Below are positions 45,194 through 54,641 of a DNA stretch of 64,000 nucleotides, in pieces. Positions within the stretch are counted from its first letter, which is position 1; each line of letters opens with the position of its first letter. Location: assembly GCF_016722925.1 (NCBI RefSeq), contig NZ_JAEQNC010000010.1:62001-126000 (forward strand). Direction: 5' to 3'. Source of the DNA: Phytoamicus setariae. GTDB lineage: Bacteria; Pseudomonadota; Alphaproteobacteria; Rhizobiales; Rhizobiaceae. The position numbers and the translations under genes were made by a program. Under the pieces are notes generated by a model that was not told the DNA's origin, searched no databases, and was given only the letters and a program-made list of their open reading frames with translations.

Positions 45194-47440
45194 ATGCCCG
45201 ACGAGGGTGAGGAAAAAATCATAACCAATCTCGATAGACGGCGGATCTCAAATTCCGCCGGGATCGCGGTAGCGGGTGGCGCGCTTGTCGCAGCACTGGC
45301 GACGCTGGCTGTGTTGCTCGGCTTTACCCCGATCGAACCGGTCGCAAATGTCGTTATTGCCTCCGTGGTCATCAATGCGCTTTTTGTTGCAGCGCTCATG
45401 GCGCTGGTCGGCTATGAACTCTACCGACTGATCAAGGCCCGCGCGCGTGGACGCGCTGCGGCCCGGTTGCATATCCGCATTGTGACGCTGTTCTCGGTCG
45501 TGGCGATTGCGCCGGCGATCCTGGTGGCAATCATCGCCTCGCTGACGTTGAATGCCGGTCTGGACAGGTGGTTCAGCGCCCGCACCCAGGAAATCGTCAA
45601 TTCTTCCATCAATGTTGCACAGGCCTATGTCCGGGAAAACGCAAGCTATCTGCAGGGACAGACGATTTCGATGGCCAATGACATCGATCGTAACCGGCAG
45701 CTTTTCGCGCTTGACCGGTCGGGCTTTGCAGAACTGCTGACGCGACAGACCAAGGGCCGAGGTCTTCTTGGGGCGTTTCTGATCAACAGCAAAGGCTCGG
45801 TGATCCTCAAGGCTGAAATGGAGACGGATCAGCCGTTGCCGGATATCCCGGCCGATGCCCTCAGTGCGGCGGTTACCGGCAAGCCGACGCTCATTCCGCC
45901 CGGCACCACCAATCTGGTGGGAGCCATCATCAATCTCGACCAGATCGATGCCTACCTCTACACGATCCGTGCCGTCGATCCCAAGGTGATGACGGCACTG
46001 CACCTGATGGAGCAGAATGCCGCCGAATACAAATCCATGGATGAAGGCAAGGTATCGACTCAGGTGGCCTTCGGTATCATCTATGTCGGTTTTGCCCTTA
46101 TCGTGCTGCTCGCAGCAATCTGGGCTGCCATCGCGGTCGCGGACCGCATCGTCCGGCCGATCCGGCTTCTCATCAATGCGGCCGACAATGTGGCGGGCGG
46201 CAACCTGAACGTCATCGTTCCCGTCAGGGCGGTGGATGGCGACGTAGGCAGCCTGTCGCGCACCTTCAACAAGATGATTTCGGAAATCCGAACCCAGCGA
46301 AACGAAATTCTTGTCGCCAAGGATGAAGTGGATGACCGCCGGCGATTCATCGAGGCGGTGCTGTCGGGGGTGACCGCCGCCGTCATCGGTGTGGAAGACG
46401 ACCGGACTATCACCATTGCCAATCCTTCCACTGAAATCCTGCTCGGGCAGGCACCGGAGGCATTGGTCGGGCAGAAGCTCTACGATGTCGCTCCGGAAAT
46501 CGATGTGGCGCTTTCCGAGGCGTCGGCGCGTTATCGGGGAGAATTCCGCCGTCAGATCAACATTATCCGTGGAGGCAAGGAGCGTACGCTCAATCTGCAG
46601 GTCACGCGTGAGGAATCGCATGCGGGTAATGAGTCCTACGTGATCACGCTCGATGAAATCACCGATCTGGTGATTGCGCAGCGCTCGACTGCGTGGGCGG
46701 ATGTTGCACGCCGTATTGCCCACGAGATCAAGAACCCGCTGACACCGATCCAGCTTTCGGCGGAAAGATTGAAGCGCCGCTACGGCCGCCAGATCGCCGA
46801 GGATGACCGCGCCGTCTTCGACCAGTGCACCGACACGATCGTCCGGCAGGTCGAGGACATCGGGCGCATGGTCGACGAATTCTCCTCGTTTGCGCGAATG
46901 CCGAAACCGACCAAGGAAACCGCCGATCTCCGCGACATTCTCAAGGATACGGTGTTTCTGCGGGAGATGGGCAATAGTCATGTCCACTTCATTCGTGACT
47001 GGGGCGACGAACCGCTGAGGGGAGAATTCGATTCCCGCATGCTTGGCCAGGCTTTTAGCAATCTGGTCAAGAATGCCGTCGAGGCCGTCGAGGCCATTCC
47101 GGAAGGTCAGACCCGCGACGAGCTCAAGGTGCTGATCAAGGCGGGGCTGGACGCTTCTGGCGAGCGGATTGTTGTTGATATCATCGACAACGGTAAAGGT
47201 CTGCCACAAGAAAACCGGCATCTCATTCTCGAACCCTACATCACCATGCGTGACAAGGGGACGGGGCTCGGTCTGCCGATTGTCAAGAAGATTATCGAGG
47301 AGCATGGCGGCCACCTCGAATTGCACGATGCGCCGCCGGAATTCGATCATGGCAATGGCGCGATGTTCCGCGTGGTCCTGCCGCGCGCCGGCAATGCCGT
47401 GAAAGACATAGATAAAAAGGTAGTAGGTCATGGCGTCTGA
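45194..47440 (+). CDS. ntrY: Membrane histidine kinase NtrY
   Basis: About 748 aa. Several N-terminal membrane segments (SAGIAVAGGALVAALATLAV; VVIASVVINALFVAALMAL; TLFSVVAIAPAILVAIIASL), an extracytoplasmic loop, another segment near residue 300, HAMP (RIVRPIRLLINAADNVAGG), PAS, H-box [20 protein letters not shown], and a catalytic domain (KGTGLGLPIVKKI). Senses redox/nitrogen signals and acts on NtrX. The frame is open 44 codons upstream; ATG 45194 (MPDEGEEKI) fits the family length. It overlaps ntrX by 11 bp. Confidence 0.95.
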   Translation: MPDEGEEKIITNLDRRRISNSAGIAVAGGALVAALATLAVLLGFTPIEPVANVVIASVVINALFVAALMALVGYELYRLIKARARGRAAARLHIRIVTLFSVVAIAPAILVAIIASLTLNAGLDRWFSARTQEIVNSSINVAQAYVRENASYLQGQTISMANDIDRNRQLFALDRSGFAELLTRQTKGRGLLGAFLINSKGSVILKAEMETDQPLPDIPADALSAAVTGKPTLIPPGTTNLVGAIINLDQIDAYLYTIRAVDPKVMTALHLMEQNAAEYKSMDEGKVSTQVAFGIIYVGFALIVLLAAIWAAIAVADRIVRPIRLLINAADNVAGGNLNVIVPVRAVDGDVGSLSRTFNKMISEIRTQRNEILVAKDEVDDRRRFIEAVLSGVTAAVIGVEDDRTITIANPSTEILLGQAPEALVGQKLYDVAPEIDVALSEASARYRGEFRRQINIIRGGKERTLNLQVTREESHAGNESYVITLDEITDLVIAQRSTAWADVARRIAHEIKNPLTPIQLSAERLKRRYGRQIAEDDRAVFDQCTDTIVRQVEDIGRMVDEFSSFARMPKPTKETADLRDILKDTVFLREMGNSHVHFIRDWGDEPLRGEFDSRMLGQAFSNLVKNAVEAVEAIPEGQTRDELKVLIKAGLDASGERIVVDIIDNGKGLPQENRHLILEPYITMRDKGTGLGLPIVKKIIEEHGGHLELHDAPPEFDHGNGAMFRVVLPRAGNAVKDIDKKVVGHGV

Positions 47441-48794
47441 TATTTTGGTGGTCGATGACGAACAGGACATCCGGGACATCGTTTCCGGCATCTTGTCCGA
47501 CGAAGGGCATGAGACGCGCACCGCGCACGATAGCGACAGTGCGCTGGCGGCGATTTCAGAGCGTGTACCGCGGCTGATTTTCCTGGATGTCTGGATGCAG
47601 GGCAGCCGCCTCGATGGCCTGGGCCTGCTCGATGAGATCAAGAACCGTTATCCGGATCTGCCGGTGGTGATGATTTCAGGCCATGGCAATATCGAAATGG
47701 CGGTCAATGCCATCCGCCGGGGTGCTTATGACTTCATCGAGAAGCCGTTCAAGGCCGACCGGCTTATCCTGATTGCCGAGCGTGCGCTCGAGACATCCAA
47801 GTTGAAGCGCGAGGTGCGCGATCTCAAGAAGCGTTCCGGCGATTCCGTTGAACTTATCGGTACTTCAGTCGCGGTGTCGCAACTGCGTCAGACGATCGAC
47901 AAGGTGGCGCCGACCAACAGCCGCATCATGATCCATGGGCCATCCGGTTCCGGCAAGGAACTGGTGGCGCGCATCATCCATCGCAAATCGTCGCGTGCCG
48001 ATGGGCCGTTCGTGGCACTGAATGCGGCGACGATCACACCGGAGCGGATGGAGATTGCCCTTTTCGGCACGGAAGGCGGGCCTGGTCAACCGCGCAAGAC
48101 CGGCGCGCTGGAGGAAGCCCATCGCGGCATACTCTACCTGGATGAAATTGGTGAAATGCCAAGGGAAACCCAGAACAAGATCCTGCGCGTGCTGGTCGAC
48201 CAGCAGTTCGAACGCGTCGGCGGTTCCAAGCGGGTGAAGGTCGATGTGCGGATCATTTCCTCGACCGCCTACGATCTGGAATACATGATCGGCGAGGGGC
48301 GCTTCCGGGAAGATCTTTATCATCGCCTGTCGGTCGTTCCGGTACGCGTTCCGGCACTATCGGACCGCCGTGAAGACATTCCGTTTCTCGTCGATATCTT
48401 CATGCGGCAGATCTGCGAGCATGCCGGTATCCGCGCCCGCAAGATCGGCGACGATGCGCTGGCGATCCTGCAGGCCCATGACTGGCCGGGCAATCTCCGC
48501 CAGCTGCGCAACAACATCGAGCGACTGCTGATACTTGCCCAGTCCGATGGCCCGGATACAGCCGTGACGGCCGAAATGCTGCCCGCCGATGTGCTCGACA
48601 CGATGCCCAAGGTTTCCTCGACGGGCGACCAGCACATCATGACGCTGCCCCTCAGGGAAGCGCGCGAAATGTTCGAGCGTGACTATCTGATCGCGCAGAT
48701 CAATCGCTTTGGCGGCAACGTTTCCCGGACGGCGGAATTCGTTGGCATGGAGCGGTCGGCTCTTCACAGGAAGCTTAAGACACTCGGCGTATAA
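47430..48794 (+). CDS. ntrX: Response regulator NtrX
   Basis: 454 aa: receiver (DILVVDDEQDIRDIVSG; LDVWMQG), AAA+ with Walker A GPSGSGKE and Walker B ILYLDEIGEM, Fis-like HTH (RTAEFVGMERSALHRKL). The sigma54-contact loop GAFTGA is missing: the segment reads EGGPGQPRKTGALEEAH, so it probably does not act through sigma54, as reported for several alphaproteobacterial NtrX proteins. The start GGTCATGGCGTC is inside ntrY. Confidence 0.96.
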   Translation: MASDILVVDDEQDIRDIVSGILSDEGHETRTAHDSDSALAAISERVPRLIFLDVWMQGSRLDGLGLLDEIKNRYPDLPVVMISGHGNIEMAVNAIRRGAYDFIEKPFKADRLILIAERALETSKLKREVRDLKKRSGDSVELIGTSVAVSQLRQTIDKVAPTNSRIMIHGPSGSGKELVARIIHRKSSRADGPFVALNAATITPERMEIALFGTEGGPGQPRKTGALEEAHRGILYLDEIGEMPRETQNKILRVLVDQQFERVGGSKRVKVDVRIISSTAYDLEYMIGEGRFREDLYHRLSVVPVRVPALSDRREDIPFLVDIFMRQICEHAGIRARKIGDDALAILQAHDWPGNLRQLRNNIERLLILAQSDGPDTAVTAEMLPADVLDTMPKVSSTGDQHIMTLPLREAREMFERDYLIAQINRFGGNVSRTAEFVGMERSALHRKLKTLGV

Positions 48795-48817
48795 CGCTGA
48801 TATTTCGGGAAATATCG

Positions 48818-49681
48818 ATGTCACGAATTGCTTACGTCAACGGTGCATACGTTGCCCATTCCGACGCTTTTGTCCATGTCGAGGATCGCGGCTACCAGTT
48901 TGCAGACGGCGTCTACGAGGTCTGCGAAATCCGTCATGGCATGATCGTCGATCTGACACGGCACCTCGACCGTCTGGGGCGGTCGCTCTCCGAACTCAGG
49001 ATTGACTGGCCAATGAGCCGCGCTGCTCTGACCCAGGTGATCCGCCAGGTCGCAAGGCGAAACCATGTGCGTAACGGCATGTTCTATCTTCAGGTGACGC
49101 GTGGTGTGGCTAAGCGCGACCATGTCTTTCCTGCTCCCGGCACACGGCCTTCGCTGGTCATTACCGCCAAAAGCACCAATCCGGACATCATAGCCGGAAA
49201 GAATGCGAAGGGAATCAATGCGATTACCGTGCCGGAGAATCGCTGGGACCGGGTCGATATCAAGACGGTAGGGCTTCTTCCGAATGTGCTTGCCCGGCAG
49301 GCCGCAAAAGAAAGCGGTGCGCAGGAAGCTATTTTTGTGGACGAAAAAGGCATGGTGAAAGAAGGTGCCGCGACCAATGTGTGGATGGTGGACGAGGATG
49401 GGACTTTGCTGACAAGACCTGCGGAACACGGTATTCTGAGAGGAATAACCCGTACAACACTCATGGATGTGGCAAAAAAGCTTGGAATTGCCATCCGTGA
49501 AGAGGAATTCTCGGCTGAAAAGATGAAGAGTGCCCGAGAGGTCTTCATTACCGCGGCGACGAGCATTTGCTTTCCCGTGGTACGGATTGATGACCGTACG
49601 ATCGCCAACGGTCATCCGGGCTTCGTTACGCAAAAGATTCGCGAAGCCTTTTTCGACGTTGCGGAAAAGACCCCGATTTGA
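48818..49681 (+). CDS. dat: D-amino acid (D-alanine) aminotransferase
   Basis: 287 aa fold-type IV PLP enzyme. VEDRGYQFADGVYEV at the N terminus, the PLP lysine in DIKTVGLLPNVLARQAAKE, and KEGAATNVWMVDEDG follow. It interconverts D-alanine and D-glutamate, for peptidoglycan precursors. It is placed between ntrX and hfq, a conserved rhizobial order. 23 bp after ntrX. Confidence 0.93.
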   Translation: MSRIAYVNGAYVAHSDAFVHVEDRGYQFADGVYEVCEIRHGMIVDLTRHLDRLGRSLSELRIDWPMSRAALTQVIRQVARRNHVRNGMFYLQVTRGVAKRDHVFPAPGTRPSLVITAKSTNPDIIAGKNAKGINAITVPENRWDRVDIKTVGLLPNVLARQAAKESGAQEAIFVDEKGMVKEGAATNVWMVDEDGTLLTRPAEHGILRGITRTTLMDVAKKLGIAIREEEFSAEKMKSAREVFITAATSICFPVVRIDDRTIANGHPGFVTQKIREAFFDVAEKTPI

Positions 49682-49787
49682 TAGCAGTCTATATAAGGGG
49701 TGGGTTGCCTGAGGAAGCGCCTGCCGGGAGGCATCAACAATAATCCGGCAAAATTCGCCGGCAAAAAGGAAGAAACGGCGGGCGCCT

Positions 49788-50030
49788 ATGGCTGAACGTT
49801 CCCAGAATCTGCAGGACCTCTTTCTCAATACGGTTCGCAAGCAGAAAATTTCGCTGACGATTTTTCTTATCAATGGCGTCAAGCTCACAGGTGTTGTGAC
49901 GTCATTCGACAATTTCTGCGTATTGCTTCGCCGCGATGGGCACTCCCAGCTTGTCTACAAGCATGCCATTTCGACCATCATGCCGGGTTCGCCCGTGCAG
50001 ATGTTTGAAGGCGAAGAAAATATCGGCTAA
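49788..50030 (+). CDS. hfq: RNA chaperone Hfq
   Basis: 80 aa, Sm1 motif [22 protein letters not shown] and Sm2 segment [12 protein letters not shown] (variant of the YKHA motif). Hexameric protein pairing small RNAs with mRNAs, including nif and transport regulation in rhizobia. The GGAAG ribosome-site candidate is about 15 nt upstream, rather distant. Followed by hflX, as is usual. Confidence 0.97.
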   Translation: MAERSQNLQDLFLNTVRKQKISLTIFLINGVKLTGVVTSFDNFCVLLRRDGHSQLVYKHAISTIMPGSPVQMFEGEENIG

Positions 50031-50127
50031 AATCGCAAATCGCGCTTTTTGAGGCCTGTATGCCGGCTCGCGAGCGACTCGGCATGCAGGTTTGTCATTT
50101 TGGGCGCGGCTGCCTGGAGATACACAC

Positions 50128-51507
50128 ATTAACGAGCGCGACATAAGCCAGGAATCGATCATTCCGGAAGGCAATAAGCTTCGTAACGACATGCGCGCGG
50201 TCATCGTCGTGCCTGTTCTCAAGTCAGGACAGGGCGGCGAGAGCGCAAAGGTGCGCACCAATGAGAGCCGTCTGGAAGAAGCGATCGGGCTCGCCCGTGC
50301 AATCGACCTTGAAATCTCGACAGGTGTCATCGTCCAGGTGGTGCAGCCACGACCGGCGACACTGATCGGCACAGGCAAGATTGCGGAAATCGAAGCCATG
50401 CTCGACGAAGGCGATGCCGGATTGGTCATCGTTGATCATCCGCTGACCCCGGTGCAGCAACGTAATCTCGAAAAGGCCTGGAACGCCAAGGTCATCGATC
50501 GCACTGGCTTGATCCTGGAAATCTTTGGACGCCGGGCCTCCACAAAGGAAGGCACGCTTCAGGTCGATCTCGCCCACCTCAACTACCAGAAAGGTCGCCT
50601 TGTCCGCAGCTGGACGCACCTTGAGCGGCAGAGGGGCGGCGCAGGCTTTCTTGGCGGGCCCGGCGAAACGCAGATCGAGGCCGACAGGCGCCAGCTCCAG
50701 GACAAGATCATCAAGCTGGAACGCGAGCTTGAGCAGGTTCGCCGCACCCGACAGCTGCATCGCGCAAAGCGCAAGAAAGTGCCGCATCCGATCGTGGCGC
50801 TGGCTGGCTACACCAACGCCGGGAAATCGACCTTGTTCAATCGGTTGACTGGTGCGGGCGTTCTGGCTGAGAACATGCTGTTTGCCACGCTCGACCCGAC
50901 GCTTCGCCGCATTCGCCTGCCGCAAGGCCGCATGGTCATCATGTCGGACACGGTGGGTTTTATTTCCGATCTTCCGACGCATTTGGTCGCAGCTTTCCGG
51001 GCAACTCTTGAGGAGGTGCTCGAAGCCGATCTGATCCTGCATGTTCGAGATATGTCCGATCCCGATAATGCCGCTCAGGCCGCAGACGTTCTGCGCATCC
51101 TTGGTGATCTGGGTATCGAAGAGGGTGAGCGCGAAAAGCGGATCATCGAGATCTGGAACAAGATCGACCTGTTGGAGCCCGAGGCCCGCGACGCTCTGAT
51201 ACAGAAGGCGTCGACCATGCCGAATACGATGGCGGTGTCAGCCATTTCGGGCGAGGGCGTCGATACGCTTCTCGCAACGATCAGCGCGCGGCTTTCCGGC
51301 GTGATGACGGAGGTTACCGTCATTCTGCCGATCGACAAGCTCTCGATGCTGCCGTGGTTTTACCAGAACGCCATAGTGGACGCGCGCGAAGACCTTGAGG
51401 ACGGCACGGTCAGTCTCGATGTGCGCCTGTCAGAAAGCGCGGCCGAGGAGATGGAGCGGCGCCTGGGTATTCGTACTCCTGAGGCAGACGACGATCCATA
51501 CGCCTGA
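50128..51507 (+). CDS. hflX: GTPase HflX
   Basis: 459 aa in this model. The HflX N-terminal domain (ATLIGTGKIAEIEAML; LIVDHPLTPVQQRNLE), the glycine-rich linker HLERQRGGAGFLGGPGETQIE, and the GTPase domain with G1 GYTNAGKST and G3 DTVGF. It is a ribosome-associated GTPase that can split ribosomes under stress. The start is unclear: no ATG occurs before 50191. ATT 50128 has CTGGAGA seven bases upstream and matches the short N-terminal extension I recall in rhizobial HflX; TTG 50092 and ATG 50191 are alternatives. The call is sure, the start is not. Confidence 0.93.
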   Translation: MNERDISQESIIPEGNKLRNDMRAVIVVPVLKSGQGGESAKVRTNESRLEEAIGLARAIDLEISTGVIVQVVQPRPATLIGTGKIAEIEAMLDEGDAGLVIVDHPLTPVQQRNLEKAWNAKVIDRTGLILEIFGRRASTKEGTLQVDLAHLNYQKGRLVRSWTHLERQRGGAGFLGGPGETQIEADRRQLQDKIIKLERELEQVRRTRQLHRAKRKKVPHPIVALAGYTNAGKSTLFNRLTGAGVLAENMLFATLDPTLRRIRLPQGRMVIMSDTVGFISDLPTHLVAAFRATLEEVLEADLILHVRDMSDPDNAAQAADVLRILGDLGIEEGEREKRIIEIWNKIDLLEPEARDALIQKASTMPNTMAVSAISGEGVDTLLATISARLSGVMTEVTVILPIDKLSMLPWFYQNAIVDAREDLEDGTVSLDVRLSESAAEEMERRLGIRTPEADDDPYA

Positions 51508-51667
51508 TCGATGACGGGCGCGCGCCGGTGGCGCGCATCGCGGCAGTTCGGGTTATTAAAACCCATCGTGATTGTGCAGCATTCGCCACCTCGCTTGTAT
51601 TGACGCTGCGGCAGGGAGCGGGCAAGAAGGATTAGACGGTCGACAGGGCAGCGACGGGCAATTCTGA

Positions 51668-52924
51668 ATGGAATTCTATAATCTGGCAATTCTGGCTGTC
51701 GAAGCCGCAATTTACTTTCTGGTACTCATCGTTCTTCTCCATTTTCGCGCCAGGATCGGCGTAGGTGTCTTCATCACCGTGCTCGGCACGATGCACTTCC
51801 TTGAGACCTATCTTGCAGCGAAATTCTACATCTCCGTTCCATTCGGCTCGATTTCGCCGGGATCGGTGATGATGTTCAGCGGCAAGTTGATGATGACGCT
51901 GCTGCTTTATACGAAAGAGGACGCAGCGACTGTCCGGCAATTGATCTACGGGTTACTGATCGGCAACCTTGCCTGCCTGCTGCTTGCCTACACTTTGAAC
52001 CTGCAGTTCGGTACGGGGGTCGACGGAAGGCCACTGCCGGGCGACGATTTCATGGGTGAGATGGGCGTGCTGATGGTCTGGGGCACCGCGCTGCTCTACA
52101 TCGATTCCATCGGTATCATACTTATATATGAACGGCTTGGGCGGGTGATCGGCCGGGGCTTGGTGCCGAGGATGTTCATTGCCGGAGCGTTGACCTTGAC
52201 ATTCGACCAGCTCGGCTTCTTCGGTGTGCTGCATTTCTATACCGGCGCACCACCGTCGGTGTTCTGGAGCGGATTGATCGGCAAGATTGGTATGGCGGCA
52301 TTCTATTCTGTGCTGACCGGTATCTATCTTATCGTGGCGCGGCAACAGTGGAAGATGCCCGTCCGGATCGGGATCCGCGATCTCTACAACGACCTGACCT
52401 ACCGCGAGAAGTATGACGAACTTCTTTCTCGAACCGGGCTCGACACGCTGACTGGACTGCAGGACCGCGCACGGCTTGAGCAGGACGGGATCGAGATGCT
52501 GAAGACGGCGACACGCAACAACGAAGCCCTCAGTTTGCTGGTCATCGATGCCGATCATTTCAAGGATGTCAACGACCGCTTCGGCCATCTCGAAGGCGAC
52601 AATGTCTTGAAGATGATCGCCGAAAGCCTGAGGGGAAGCGTCCGCGCGGGAGACAGGATCTACCGTTTTGGCGGAGAAGAGTTCATCATGCTCGTTGCGC
52701 GCGCCAGCCATGCTGAAGCGCTGGAAACTGCCGAGCGGGTTCGACGCAACGTCGTCGACAACGTTAGGGCAGGCGGTGTATTGCCTGTATCAATCAGCAT
52801 AGGTGTTGCGACGGCCCCGCTTCACGGACAGAGCCTTGTCGAACTCATCTCGGCGGCAGATCGGAGTCTCTATCAGGCCAAGGCCGACGGGCGCAACCGG
52901 GTGCAGGGCGCTCCGATCTCCTGA
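51668..52924 (+). CDS. Membrane-anchored diguanylate cyclase (GGDEF)
   Basis: 418 aa. The first about 220 residues have multiple hydrophobic segments (ILAVEAAIYFLVLIVLLHF; LIYGLLIGNLACLLLAYTLNL; GMAAFYSVLTGIYLIVA) of unknown sensory type. The C-terminal GGDEF domain has TGLQDRARLE, the DxLT-like region, FGGEEF near residue 335 and SIGVA. An active-looking GGEEF site means it likely makes cyclic di-GMP. There is no EAL domain. The gene stops 4 bp before the end of mazG, which converges on it. Confidence 0.92.
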   Translation: MEFYNLAILAVEAAIYFLVLIVLLHFRARIGVGVFITVLGTMHFLETYLAAKFYISVPFGSISPGSVMMFSGKLMMTLLLYTKEDAATVRQLIYGLLIGNLACLLLAYTLNLQFGTGVDGRPLPGDDFMGEMGVLMVWGTALLYIDSIGIILIYERLGRVIGRGLVPRMFIAGALTLTFDQLGFFGVLHFYTGAPPSVFWSGLIGKIGMAAFYSVLTGIYLIVARQQWKMPVRIGIRDLYNDLTYREKYDELLSRTGLDTLTGLQDRARLEQDGIEMLKTATRNNEALSLLVIDADHFKDVNDRFGHLEGDNVLKMIAESLRGSVRAGDRIYRFGGEEFIMLVARASHAEALETAERVRRNVVDNVRAGGVLPVSISIGVATAPLHGQSLVELISAADRSLYQAKADGRNRVQGAPIS

Positions 52925-52927
52925 GTT

Positions 52928-53755
52928 CTACTTGCGTTCGTGCTGCTTGGCGTCCTGCCAAAGGTCTTCCATGCGTTCAAGGCTGGCTGCTTCCAGCGCT
53001 TCGCTGTTTTCATCGAGTTTTCTTTCGATATGGGCGAAACGCCGGCGAAACTTGGTGTTGGTGCCGCGTAGCGCCATTTCGGGGTCGGCGCCGACGTGGC
53101 GGCCGATATTGACCGCTGCAAAAATGAGGTCACCCAACTCGTCTGCGATCTTCGCCTTGTCGCCCGAAGCAAGCGCGGCGCGGAATTCGGCGATCTCTTC
53201 CTCGATCTTGTCGAGGATCGGCTCCGGTTCGGACCAGTCAAAGCCGACCTTGGCGGCCTGTTCCTGCAATTTCAGTGCTTCGGTCAGGGCCGGTTGGGCA
53301 CGGTGCACGTCACCAAGGTGACCCGTTTTGAAATCCTCCGAGATTCCACGCATGCTCCGGCGGGCGACGCGCTCACGTTTTTCCTCGGCTTTGATGTCGC
53401 TCCATTGTTTCTTGACTTTGGTGGGGTCGTCGGCACCGGATTCCGCGAAGACGTGGGGGTGACGGCGGATCATTTTTGATGTGATCGCCTCTACGACGTC
53501 GCCGAAGCCAAATTCGCCTTGTTCTTCGGCCATACGAGCATGAAACACCACCTGCAGAAGCAGGTCGCCGAGTTCGTCGCGCAAGTCATCGAGATCACCG
53601 CGCTCGATCGCATCTGCGACTTCATAGGCCTCCTCGATTGTGTATGGCTTGATGGTCTCGAAGTTCTGTTCGAGATCCCAGGGGCAGCCGGTGACGGGCG
53701 TTCGCAATGCGGCCATGATCTCGATCAGCCGGGTTATGTCTTTTGCAGGCTTCAT
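52928..53755 (-). CDS. mazG: Nucleoside triphosphate pyrophosphohydrolase MazG
   Basis: 275 aa with two MazG modules: the first has CPWDLEQNFETIKPYTIEEAYEV and ELGDLLLQVVFHA; the second DKIEEEIAEFRAAL and DELGDLIFAAVNIGR. It hydrolyses NTPs to NMP and pyrophosphate, and can lower ppGpp. Length is like E. coli MazG. It is 7 bp after a deaminase gene on the same strand, probably in one transcript. Confidence 0.95.
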   Translation of the reverse strand: MKPAKDITRLIEIMAALRTPVTGCPWDLEQNFETIKPYTIEEAYEVADAIERGDLDDLRDELGDLLLQVVFHARMAEEQGEFGFGDVVEAITSKMIRRHPHVFAESGADDPTKVKKQWSDIKAEEKRERVARRSMRGISEDFKTGHLGDVHRAQPALTEALKLQEQAAKVGFDWSEPEPILDKIEEEIAEFRAALASGDKAKIADELGDLIFAAVNIGRHVGADPEMALRGTNTKFRRRFAHIERKLDENSEALEAASLERMEDLWQDAKQHERK

Positions 53756-53762
53756 GACGGGC

Positions 53763-54362
53763 TCAGTTCAGCGGTATGGCGTTGTTGTCTTTCGAAGCTT
53801 GGTAGGCATTCGACAGCTCGGCATAGGTTGCCTTGATCGCATCGATGCGGCTGGCAAACTCCGCCTTGTGAGCGGGCGTGGCAACTGCTGCGAGATCGGC
53901 AATCCAGGCGCTCTTCCAGAAGGCGTTGCTGCGCCGGTAGCCGCCAGGCTCAAGATCGAAAACTTCCTTCAGGATTTTTAGATCGTGCGGGATCGCGAAG
54001 GCGTCCCTGCTGTCTTCATGGCTGAAAAAGTAGTAGAAATTGTCGAACCCGGCCCAGGTGATCGCTGACATGCACATAGTGCAGGGTTCGTGGGTGGACA
54101 GGAAGATCAGATCTTTGGTGTCGGGTTTTCCGGCCATTTCGTAGAAACGCTTCAGCGTGTGGATCTCGCCATGCCAGAGCGGATTTTCCGTCTCGTTGTT
54201 GGTCTCGGCAATGACCAGCGACAGGTCCGACTTGCGCAGCAACGCCGCGCCGAAGATCTTGTTGCCTGCAGCGACACCGCGCTTGGTCAGCGGGATGATA
54301 TCGTTTTCCATCACCGAAAGAAGGCGTGATACGAAAGGATCGGGCGAATGGTCAAAATACAT
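53763..54362 (-). CDS. Cytidine/deoxycytidylate deaminase-family protein
   Basis: 199 aa zinc deaminase: HGEIHTLKRF (zinc His and catalytic Glu) and HEPCTMCMSAITW (zinc cysteines). The family includes guanine, tRNA-adenosine and CMP/dCMP deaminases; the long C-terminal part after residue 120 does not fix a substrate. ATG 54362 (MYFDHSPDPF) is chosen; the longer frame from 54407 lacks support. It lies upstream of mazG. Confidence 0.85.
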   Translation of the reverse strand: MYFDHSPDPFVSRLLSVMENDIIPLTKRGVAAGNKIFGAALLRKSDLSLVIAETNNETENPLWHGEIHTLKRFYEMAGKPDTKDLIFLSTHEPCTMCMSAITWAGFDNFYYFFSHEDSRDAFAIPHDLKILKEVFDLEPGGYRRSNAFWKSAWIADLAAVATPAHKAEFASRIDAIKATYAELSNAYQASKDNNAIPLN

Positions 54363-54641
54363 GCTTGGCTCCGCGCGGCTTGATGGTCGACCATATCCAT
54401 TGAGCAAGATGCATGAAAGCGCCGGAGGCGCAAAACGAACAAGTTATTGGGTGATACTGAACGCCGACGCAATCGAAGGGCATGAAGTGTCAGCGCGTGC
54501 GCATGCCGGCACGGCAGATATTGCTCCAGAACGGGGAAAAGCGAGGAAAAGAATATACTTGCCCGGGCAAACCCGGATTCCTGTTTCTTCACCATTGCAC
54601 GAATAAAAGCGATATTGCCGCATCTCTAATAGGGTTTATCC

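Noticed and set aside
45248-47641. 797-aa open frame antisense to ntrY (and similar long ones at 918-2495 and 19414-21447)
   Set aside because: They lie opposite clear core genes, are rich in Arg/His/Asp as expected for antisense of GC-rich codons, and match no family.
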